Shown piece by piece: positions 55,266-64,000 of a stretch of DNA of 64,000 nt (within the stretch, counting starts at the first letter, position 1; each line of letters begins with the position of its first letter). The DNA is from Berberis thunbergii (Eukaryota > Streptophyta > Magnoliopsida > Ranunculales > Berberidaceae): the NCBI GenBank assembly GCA_003290165.1, contig QNQO01000525.1, positions 671,997-735,996 on the forward strand, read 5' to 3'. The position numbers were made by a program, and so were the translations under genes. The notes below the pieces were generated by a model, which was not told where the DNA came from, did not search any database, and was given only the letters and a program-made list of their open reading frames with translations.

Positions 55266-56532
55266 TGATGATAATCACATAATTATAACATTTTTTACCT
55301 CTTATTATATTTTTGTTAATCCTTGTTTTATTTTATTTTAAATTAATTATTAAATTTTTGTGTTTTTATAGAATTCAGAGCAATAACGAAGAAATCAAAG
55401 AAAAATGCAATGAATAAATCACAGACAGTGACTTCAGAGGAAGTGGAGGTGAGAATAGCCTAAGCCCATAACCTAAACTCAAAACCAAACTCAAAGCATA
55501 TTCTCTTAATTATCCAAGATTCTAGTTTGATTTAAGCCTTAAATCACTCATTGAACTCTCCCCTTAACTTGTCCAAGTTCATTTTCTTAATTCTCTATAA
55601 ATACAATAGAAATGAATAAGAAAGGGGAAGAAGAGAAGGGAAAAAAAATACAGAATACCAAAACCTCTTCTTCACAATTTGTGATTCTCATCACCATCCC
55701 AACCAAGCAAAATCACCACCAGCCTATCCATCTCTGTTTTCTCATTCACTCCACCGAAATAGGGGTGTGACAACCCTGTTTCACTTCATCTTCAACCACT
55801 GTCACCGGCTGCACCACGCACCACCACAGAGACTTAAATCAAGTTGACGCTACTGGCACCCAGTGGACCTTGCTGAGAGCACCTCGGCTTAGAAAGATCA
55901 GAACTATTTGCACCCACTGGGATCTGCTGAGCCACACTGGACCTGTTCCTGTTTGCACCCTGCTGAATGTCTGTAACACCACAGTGAATTAAGTCTCAAA
56001 CTCTAGAATTAATTTCATTTTACTTTATTATTCCATGATTAATATTAATTGATTCGAGATTTATAATATTTTACTTTCACCTAATATGTCATGCATCTTA
56101 GGTTGTTAGAAAAATATTATGTTATAAATCAAGCATGTTTTAATTGAATAATTAAACTTGTGATTAATTGTGCCCTAAAAAGACAATTAATGCTAGGAGT
56201 TTATACATTGCTAGAGTCATTTATTTGAAATTGGAATAATAAGAAAAATTGAATATAATTTTAGGAGCTTGAAAAATATTTTGCAAATTGTGGTTTTCCA
56301 ACTCTTTTTTTTATTTATTGTTATTTTTATTACTTTTGTTTAACTCGGATTTTTAAACACTGTAACCCATTTTCTCCAAATTAGTTTAGGTAAATTATTA
56401 AATTCAATTTAATCCACCTTCCTCGTGGATCGACCCGTACTTGCCGTTGTCTACCAGTTAGACACCGTGCACTTGCGGTTATTACAAGTGGGTCAAATTA
56501 GCCTGTTTATTTAGGCCGGTTAAACCGCAACA
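55266..56532 (+). repeat. Athila-like 5' LTR, about 1.27 kb
   Basis: Starts TGATGATAATCACATAA and ends GCAACA six bases before the primer-binding site. CTCTATAAATACAATAG (about 55592-55608) is the TATA box. The left border is where LINE coding text stops. TG at 55266 or 55269 is ambiguous. Confidence 0.72.
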
Positions 56533-56538
56533 AGTTTT

Positions 56539-56556
56539 TGGCGCCGTTGCCGGGGA
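56539..56556 (+). other. Athila-like primer-binding site
   Basis: TGGCGCCGTTGCCGGGGA, one of the commonest plant gypsy primer sites, complementary to the 3' end of a tRNA-Asp. Confidence 0.9.
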
Positions 56557-58011
56557 AGGTAGCGTGTAATTGAATTTAAGATTTATTTTCACTAATTTAA
56601 AAAAAAATTCAAAAAAATTTTTTTATTTTGTTAAGTTTTTTTACACTCATTTGTTATTTGTTTGATTTTGCAGAATACACGCTTCTCGAGGAAATTGGAC
56701 GATCCTGCAAACATCAAGCAAATTTTAATTTTTTTTTATTTTTGAGGAGAGTTTTAATTTTATTTTCACCTCGTTTTACGAGTGTGTGGTGTAATAATTT
56801 TGTAAACTCTATTGTTTTCCATTTTTAATCACCTAAAAAAACCCAAAATTTTCCAAGTCAAAAGAAATTATAGGGAAACAATTTTAATTGTTACCCAATA
56901 ATTTTTTATGATTTAGAAATCCGACTTCTAAGACCAAGACCAGTAATTTGATTGCATATGCTTGTGTGCTGATTGAAACGGATAAAAAGAAGTCGGACAT
57001 TTTTTTAATTGTGCTAACTTTTTGTGCAGAACGGAATACGCACACTGTAAGTACTTCTATCACACGCAATGTATTAGCGACCCGGTGCTTTGTGTAATTG
57101 TTTGAAATTGTGTGATTGGTTGTTTAATTTCTGTAATTGTGGATGCTAAACTTTAGTAATTCATAATAAGCAGACCCAGCTTCTAAATAGAAACTGGTGG
57201 GACTTGATATCCCCACCTCATCACTCCAGCTGTGTGCAACCAATAGCCAAACATAATTAAAATCAGTTAGCAAGTTAGATAGAGCCATCTTTTAGGTACG
57301 GTGTTCATAGGACAACCAAGACCAAGGTGAATCCAATAATTTTTGTGTTGACCAAAGCTAAAAGTGACGATGGGTTTAATCATTCAATGAACTCCGAGAG
57401 GCCACTGCCACAAGGGTAATTTACCCGGTACGCCGAGTCATAAGTAAGCTACGATCCACAAGAAGAATTGGTGTAACTAACAGTTTTGGGTTAGGAACAC
57501 AAGCCTCAAGTGTACATTTAACATCACATCGTTCTCACATCTATTGGCTTACAGAGCGGTAGCACAAGGAAGTACTTAATTGGACCATTGTGACCTCCTT
57601 CTCTTGTGCGATAATCCGGTTTCTTTGAAACAAAACTCTAGCCTACTGATTTTGAACTTTGTGGTGTAAAGTATACACTCTTAGGATCATCTTGTAGCAC
57701 CCATTGCTCTGATATAAAGATTACATAAGAAATAATCTTCCCCCAAAGATAAAAAGATAATTAATCTCAAAAACACTGATTGCTTAGGGAGGCATTTTTT
57801 CTTGTGCATCAATTGGTTGCTGATTGTGTTTGAGTCTGTGCGTGATTTTTTTAAGGTTAGTAAACATTTCAAACCTCACTTGGTGTAGACCTGTTTATGC
57901 GTCTTTGGGAACGGATTCGAGAGGTAGACTAATTCGAGAGGATCCTGTAGAGTTGTTGAAGTCCCCATTGACCTTCTAGAATCTTTCTCCTTGTCGAGTG
58001 AGACCACTGAA
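56557..58011. other. Athila-like untranslated leader
   Basis: A 1.45-kb leader with no protein. AT-rich at first; from about 57180 it contains ordinary unique-looking sequence. Long leaders are usual in this clade. Confidence 0.7.
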
Positions 58012-59823
58012 ATGGCTGGGGAGAGAGCATTTAAGGATTATTTCTCTCCACGTTCCAATAACACCCCATCTTGCATTGTCTTACCTGAGACCACTGCAAG
58101 TAGCTTTGAGCTAAAACCATCAATTATCCACCTTTTGCCTTCCTTTTATGGTCTAGAAAAAGAGGATCCCTATCTTCATGTCAAAGAGTTTCTTGACATT
58201 TGTGCTACTCTGAAATATCCCAATTTTTCTGATGATTCAGTTCGTCTTAGGTGTTCCCCTTTTCTTTAAAAGATAGGGAAGTCATGGTTAAACTCCTTAG
58301 AAACTGGAACCATCGACACTTGGGATGCCCTATCAGGAAAATTTTGACAAAATATTTTCCTATTCATAAAACAAATGCCATCCGAAGAGATATATCTAAT
58401 TTTCAACAGAAAGAGGGTGAGCATTTCTATGAATGTTGGGAAAGATTCAATGAACTCATTGCTAGGTGTCCCCATCACGGCTTTGAAAAGTGGCTTGGTT
58501 CAATACTTTCAAGACGCGTTAACCCCTCAAAACCGTCGAATGATTGACGCCACTAGTGGTGGGTCACTTATGAAGATGACTAATGAGATTTGGAATTCTT
58601 TGAAGCTATTTCTGAAAATTCTCAACAATGGGATTATTCAAGAAAAGACTCGGATAGGCGAAAGGGTGGTTTGTATGAAGTAAGGGATACATCATCTACT
58701 CCTCATCTTCCTCCTTCTTCAAGGTTGGAAGCAGTTGTAATGACAATGGCACAGAAGATTGATGCATATCTGGAAAAGTCTCAGCCATCAGTCCAAACCA
58801 ATGTTCCATCCGAGGTTTGTGCTGCATGTTCAAGTTCTAGTCATTCCACATCAGACTGTCACTTGAAAAATGAGTACCCTGCTTATTTTGCTGAGCAAGT
58901 CAATGCATTCAATACCTTTAGGCAATCTGGTTATAATCCACACTCAAATTTTTACAATCCAGGTTTAGCCAAACACCCTAATCTCTCATGGGCCCATGGT
59001 CAACATCAAGGAGGCCCAGTTGTTATCCCTCAAGCTCCTCGAGCTCCAATTCCTGCTAATAGGCCTCAATTCAATCAAGATGTACCTCTCTAACACTCAG
59101 AGTTTTACAGGATACATTGAACCAATTTATGCAGAGAACAGGAACCATGCTCGAACAAACTCTCAGGCTATCACCGAACTAAGAGCTACTTCTCAACAAC
59201 AATCTCAAGCCATCCAAAAGCTTGAGATGACTGTGAGTCAAATAGCAAAATCCTTTCCTGAAAGAGAAGCAGGAAGATTCCCTGGTCAACCCATTCAAAA
59301 TCCTAAGGGCCAATTCGAAATAGGCAGTGCATCTCAGCCACGCAATGAAGATGTCAAATCTATCATCACCCTTAGGAGTGGAAAACAAGTTGACAACCAA
59401 ATTAGAATGCCTAATTTGATTGATCCTGAATCCCAATCCACGCCAAAGCAAGTCACACCTCCATCTGAGAAGGAGGCTGATAAAGCCTCATCTTCTCAAG
59501 AGGATCATCATCTTGACTCTGATCCCACCAAGGCATCCTATATGCCTAGAGCACCATTTCCATCGCGGTTAGTTCCGGCGAAGAAAGGAACAAATGCCAA
59601 CGATATAATGGAAATTTTTAAACAAGTTCAAATCAATATTCCATTACTCGAGGCCATTAAGCAAGTTCCCTCTTATGCCAAGTTTTTGAAGGATTTGTGT
59701 ACACAAAAGCGAAAACTGAATGTGCACAAAAGAGCCTTCCTAACTGAGCAAGTCAGCTCCATCCTTCAACACAAAACCCCACCTAAGTACAAGATCCTGG
59801 TTGCCCGACTATTTCATGTGTGA
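58012..59823 (+). pseudogene. Athila-like gag, frameshifted
   Basis: Start ATG at 58012 (MAGERAFKDYF). Gag motifs in order: IIHLLPSFYGLEKEDPYLHV, FPFSLKDRE-like text after a frameshift near 58262, HFYECWERFNELIARCPHHG, then RRMIDATSGG (about 58530). A zinc knuckle CAACSSSSHSTSDC (CX2CX4HX4C, about 58830-58870) follows, then the acidic linker and YAKFLKDLCTQKRKL before the protease. Frame changes near 58262, 58500, 58600 and 59050. Confidence 0.9.
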
Positions 59824-60345
59824 TTGGTGATCATATGATTGGGAAGGCACTGTTAGATTTAGGGGCAAGTGTTAATCTATTGCCATATTCAGTATATGTG
59901 CAATTGGGTCTTGGTGAGTTGAAACCAACTCAAGTGACACTGCAATTGGCAGACAGATCTGTCCGAGTCCCCCGCGGTGTGATAGAGGATGTGATCATTA
60001 AGGTTGACAAATTTTATTTCCCTGTGGACTTCATAGTCCTTGACACACAACCTGTTCACAATCCCTCTAGTCACATTCCAGTTATTTTGGGTCGTCCATT
60101 TTTGCCACATCCAATGCTATCATTAACTGCCGAAATGGAATCATGAAATTATCATTTGGTAACATGACCGTCGAACTCAACGTATTCAATGTAAGTCAAC
60201 AACCTCCCGAGTCTGAGGATTCCTTTGAGGTTAACATGATTGAGAGTTTGGCGGAACATTCATTTCCTCAGTTTAATGATCCTTTAGAGGCTTGTTTGAC
60301 TCATTTTAATTTAGACTTCGATATTAATGATTCCATCAGGGAAGT
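59820..60345 (+). pseudogene. Athila-like aspartic protease
   Basis: GKALLDLGASVNLLPYSVY carries the D-L-G-A active site usual for this clade (in place of DTG/DSG). PVILGRPFL closes the fold. A frameshift follows PFL near 60105, so the C-terminal part continues at 60143. Confidence 0.9.
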
Positions 60346-61500
60346 TTGCTTGACTCTACCCCTATAATGGAAACCAGTTATAAATGGAAGCCTAGGGTGG
60401 AACCTCTTCCACTCAGTGAGTCAAAACAAGTCCCTTCCGTTGAAAAACCACCCAAGCTCGACCTAAAAGTATTACCTGACAACCTCAAGTATGCATTTTT
60501 AGGTGTTGACAATACCTTACCTGTTATTATTTCATCTGCATTGACTGAAGAACAGGAAGGAAAATTGTTAGATGTTTTAAAAGAACATAAAACAACACTT
60601 GGGTGGACTATCGCGGATATTAAAGGAATAAGTCCAATCGTTTGCATGCATCGCATTCATATCGAAGATAATGCCAAAGTATCGCGTGAAATGCAACGTA
60701 GACTTAATCCTAATCTAAAGGAAGTTGTCCGAGCCGAAGTGCTCAAATTGTTGGATGTGGGTATAATCTACCCAATTTCGGATAGTCCTTGGGTCCTGTT
60801 CAAGTTGTCCCAAAGAAGTCAGGGGTAACGGTAATCAAGAATGACAAGAATGAATTAGTACCAACCCGCATGACCACGGGGTGGCGAGTATGTATTGATT
60901 ACCGTAAGTTGAACTTGGTCACAAGGAAGATCACTTTCCTCTTCCTTTCATTGATCAGATGCTTGAAAGGTTAGCCGGACATGATTACTATTGTTTTCTT
61001 GATGGGTATTCCGGTTATAACCAAATCCCCATTGCACCCGAGGATCAAGAGAAGACCACATTCACTTGTCCCTTTGGTACTTTCGCATATCGGAGAATGC
61101 CCTTTGGATTGTGTAACGCACCCGCTACTTTTCAGCGGTGCATGCTTAGTGTTTTTTCCGATATGGTTGAGAGGTTCCTCGAGGTGTTTATGGATGATTC
61201 TCAATATTTGGTGTTCATTTATGTGTGGAGAAAAATCTTGTCTTAAATTGGGAGAAATGTCATTTTATGGTACGACAGGCATTGTTCTTGGACATGTAAT
61301 TTCACACAAGGGAATTGAAGTCGACAAAGCCAAAATTGATTTAATTTCGAGTCTTCCGCCTCCAAAGACGGTTAAGGAAATTAGATCTTTTCTAGGCCAT
61401 GCTGGATTTTATCGGAGATTCATCAAAGACTTTAGCAAAATCGCTCGTCCTTTATGCAATTTACTTGCTAAAGACGCGGTTTTTTTTTTGATGAAGATTG
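60346..61500 (+). pseudogene. Athila-like reverse transcriptase
   Basis: The text includes CMHRIHIEDNAKVSREMQRR, GWRVCIDYRKLN, FLDGYSGYNQIPIAPEDQ, MPFGLCNAPATFQRCM and the active site EVFMDD (FMDD 61187-61198). Just after FMDD a deletion removes the next conserved block, and the thumb resumes in another frame with VLGHVISHKGIEVDKAKIDL and FLGHAGFYRRFIKDFSK. Frame breaks near 60795, 60950, 61200 and 61260. Confidence 0.93.
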
Positions 61501-62000
61501 TTTGAAAGCTTTTGAGAAGCTTAAACAATTATTGACTTCAGCTCCAATCATCCAATCTCCTAATTGGAACTTTCCCTTTGAGCTTATGTGTGATGCTTCC
61601 GACTTTGCACTCGGAGCTGTCCTAGGACAACGATTGGACAAAAAGCCACATGTCATTTATTACGCTAGTAGAACTCTACAAGACGCACAACTTAATTACT
61701 CCACCACTGAGAAAGAGTTATTAGCTGTAGTCTTTGCTCTAGACAAATTTCGGTCTTACCTTATAGGATCCAAAGTAATTATTTTTACTGATCATGCGGC
61801 GTTAAAGTATCTTTTCTCTAAAAAAGATGCTAAACCTCGCTTAATTCGATGGGTCCTATTGCTACAAGAGTTTGATATTGAAATTCGGGACAAGAAAGGT
61901 TCGAAAAACGTTGTAGCTGACCATTTATCTAGACTTCTGGTAGAGTCATCTAGCGAATATTTACCATTGAATGAGTCATTTCCTGATGAGCAATTATTTG
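61501..62000 (+). pseudogene. Athila-like RNase H
   Basis: [36 protein letters not shown] and [12 protein letters not shown] hold the D, E and D of the RNase H active site, and [10 protein letters not shown] the fourth position. This stretch is uninterrupted for 332 codons into the integrase, the longest open part of the element. Confidence 0.93.
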
Positions 62001-63313
62001 CTCTCTCCCAATTACCTTGGTATGCAGATATCGTGAACTATCTTGTTACAGGTCAACTTCCTTTTAAGTGGTCTAAACAAGATAGATCCAAATTTCTTGC
62101 TGAGGTTAGACATTTCTTCTGGGATGATCCATACTTGTTCAAGTATTGTCCTGATCAGGTTATCAGGAGATGTGTTCCTGAGAGTGAATTTCACAGCATC
62201 ATCTCATTTTGTCATGAGCAAGCTTGTGGTGGTCATTTTAGCTCTAGAAAGACAGCTGCAAAAGTTTTGCAGAGTGGTTTTTATTGGCCTACCCTTTTTC
62301 GAGATACTCATGCCTTTTGCACCACTTGTGATCGATGCCAACGAATGGGTTCCATTTCTCGTCGCAACATGATGCCCCTTACTAATATTCTTGTGGTTGA
62401 AATTTTTGATGTTTGGGGTATTGATTTCATGGGACCATTCCGCCTTCGTTTGGCAATCTTTTCATCCTTGTTGCTGTGGATTATGTGTCCAAATGGGTAG
62501 AAGCGATACCATGTAAAACGAATGACCACAGGGTTGTGGTAAGATTCTTGAAAGATAATATCTTTTCTCGTTTTGGTATTCCGCGTGCCATTATAAGTGA
62601 CGGTGGTTCTCATTTTTGCAATAGACCGTTCGAGCTATTAGTAAAAAATACTCCATCACTCATAAAGTTGGCACCCCTATCATCCACAAACAAGTGGGCA
62701 AGTTGAGATTTCCAATCGGGAGATTAAAAACATTCTAGAGAAGACAGTCAGACCAGATCGTAAAGACTGGTCTCAACGTCTGAGTGATGCTCTCTGGGCT
62801 TATAGAACAACATTTAAGACCCCGATTGGAATGTCTCCATATAGGCTTGTTTTTGGAAAAGCATGTCATTTGCCTGTGGAATTGGAACATCGTGCATATT
62901 GGGCCATCAAGACGTTCAATTTTGATATGGTCAAGGCTGGATCGCATCGTAAGCTTCAACTTAATGAGTTGGAAGAGATCCGAAATGATGCGTACCACAA
63001 TGCCAAAATCTACAAAGAACGAACGAAGATATTTCATGATAAATCCATTCTTCGTAAGTCCTTTGAACCGTCTCAAAAAGTTTTGTTGTTCAACTCTCGG
63101 TTACGACTTTTTCCTGGAAAGTTGAGATCTCGGTGGTCTGGACCTTATATTGTGAAAGCAGTGTTCCCACATGGAGCTGTGGAGATCGTTAACCCTAAGG
63201 ATGGCCATGTATTTAAGGTAAATGGTCAACGACTTAAGCCATTCTTAGAGTTACCTCGATTAGAAGTCGAGGTTGATGTGATTCTATTAGAGGACCCTGT
63301 GTATCAGAATTGA
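62001..63313 (+). pseudogene. Athila-like integrase
   Basis: Zinc domain [19 protein letters not shown], then CTTCDRCQ (H2C2). Core [11 protein letters not shown] and, after frameshifts near 62470 and 62640, ISDGGSHF and NREIKN-like text give D, D and E positions. The C-terminal GPY/F motif is [19 protein letters not shown]. The frame ends at 63311-63313. No chromodomain follows, as expected for Athila/Tat-type elements. Confidence 0.92.
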
Positions 63314-64000
63314 GGATCTTTTGGGTTTTGTCGAGCTGATGACGTTAAACCAAGCGCTACTGGGAGGCAGCCCACCTTTTGTTGTAAGAGTGCATGTTGA
63401 GTGTGTATTTTATCTATTTCTATTAACTAATCCACAATTCTTTTGTCTCTGAGCTCTCATCGGTGGATTACTTGTGGAAATTGGTAAAATCTTCACCGCG
63501 GTAATACTGTTCTAACCTCCTCTCATGTACTTATTTCATTCATTTGTCAGAATTATTTTGTTAAACATTGAGGACAATGTTTGGATTAGGTTTGGGGTAG
63601 GGTTCATGAGTCGGTGAATTTTTCGTAGTGTTTTCTTTTCTTATTCTTAAAAAAAAATTGTGCTTTTCTGTCAAGAAAACTTGGTCTTTTGCGATTATGA
63701 AAATGGATTTTAAATGTTTTATGCTCAAGAAAATGCAAGCCAACTTGACATATTGGTATATTGATAAAGACTGAAAGTTTAGTATGATCCTTAAGTTAGA
63801 TCTAGTTCATAAGATTTTTCAACTCGATTATCTTTGCACCATGAGCCATGTTAGCATAACTTGAAGTTGATGAGTGAAATATACTAGAAAACCTTAGAAT
63901 AATAGTGGAGACTTAACCCTGAAAGTTTTGAACCTTTCTATTTTTTCCGAGGGTTATACATAAACTCTGATTTTTCTTGAGTCTGTATTATCTCGTTGAT
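63314..64000. other. Post-pol region of the Athila-like element
   Basis: CGAGCTGATGACGTTAAACC (63334) and GGGAGGCAGCCCA (63363) are the conserved words that follow pol in Athila-like elements. Beyond them I see no envelope-like frame before the window ends. Confidence 0.65.

Larger units (their letters stand above)
55266..64000 (+). mobile_element. Athila-like Ty3/gypsy retrotransposon, 3' end beyond window
   Basis: 5' LTR, primer-binding site complementary to an aspartate-type tRNA, long leader, gag, protease, RT, RNase H and integrase in gypsy order, then the conserved post-pol word CGAGCTGATGACGTTAAAC. The coding region changes frame about ten times, so it is non-autonomous now. Envelope-like ORF and 3' LTR, if present, lie beyond 64000. 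Gag and integrase motifs match the Athila clade as I remember it. Confidence 0.88.

Overview
The window is plant nuclear DNA made almost entirely of transposable elements, many nested in one another. The plant assignment rests on Ty1/copia and Ty3/gypsy (Athila-like and Tat-like) retrotransposons, CACTA, hAT, PIF/Harbinger and Helitron elements, tRNA-derived SINEs, and captured exons of plant gene families (TGA bZIP, vacuolar sorting receptor, beta-amylase, cysteine-rich receptor kinase). The sequence is AT-rich. I cannot name the species. I found no intact host gene and no tRNA or rRNA gene.

Layout. 265-13259: a PIF/Harbinger-type element (17-bp perfect terminal inverted repeats, TAA target duplication), split by a 7.4-kb CACTA element (5264-12663, AAG duplication). 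The CACTA carries minus-strand exons from at least five plant genes. 13292-13456: SINE. 13468-16270: anonymous DNA with small tandem repeats. 16270-19465: AT-rich DNA and short Helitron-like copies placed head to tail, one holding a second SINE. About 19480-28060: a decayed non-autonomous Tat-type gypsy element with gag, protease, a 131-bp tandem repeat, an antisense reading frame and the 3' LTR, but no reverse transcriptase. 28088-30335: more Helitron-like copies in tandem. 30458-38124: a large hAT-type element (7/8 target duplication) containing a 1.4-kb hAT element with a perfect 8-bp duplication, plus a second CACTA family (to 37812) with a 1.4-kb GATCAAAGAA-type satellite. 38966-42968: a copia element truncated in its reverse transcriptase. 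42969-52045: CACTA ends and a second gene-capturing CACTA related to the first. 52046-55265: a minus-strand L1-type LINE cut at both ends. 55266 to the window end: an Athila-like gypsy element with 5' LTR, primer-binding site and frameshifted gag-pol.

All the retroelement polyproteins carry stops or frameshifts, so none looks autonomous. The most interesting component is the gene-capturing CACTA family. Its ends are packed with short palindromic repeats, and its interiors collect exons of unrelated genes, all on the minus strand wherever orientation can be read, often with splice sites kept. Two members share the same TGA bZIP capture but otherwise carry different cargo, so the family captured genes repeatedly.
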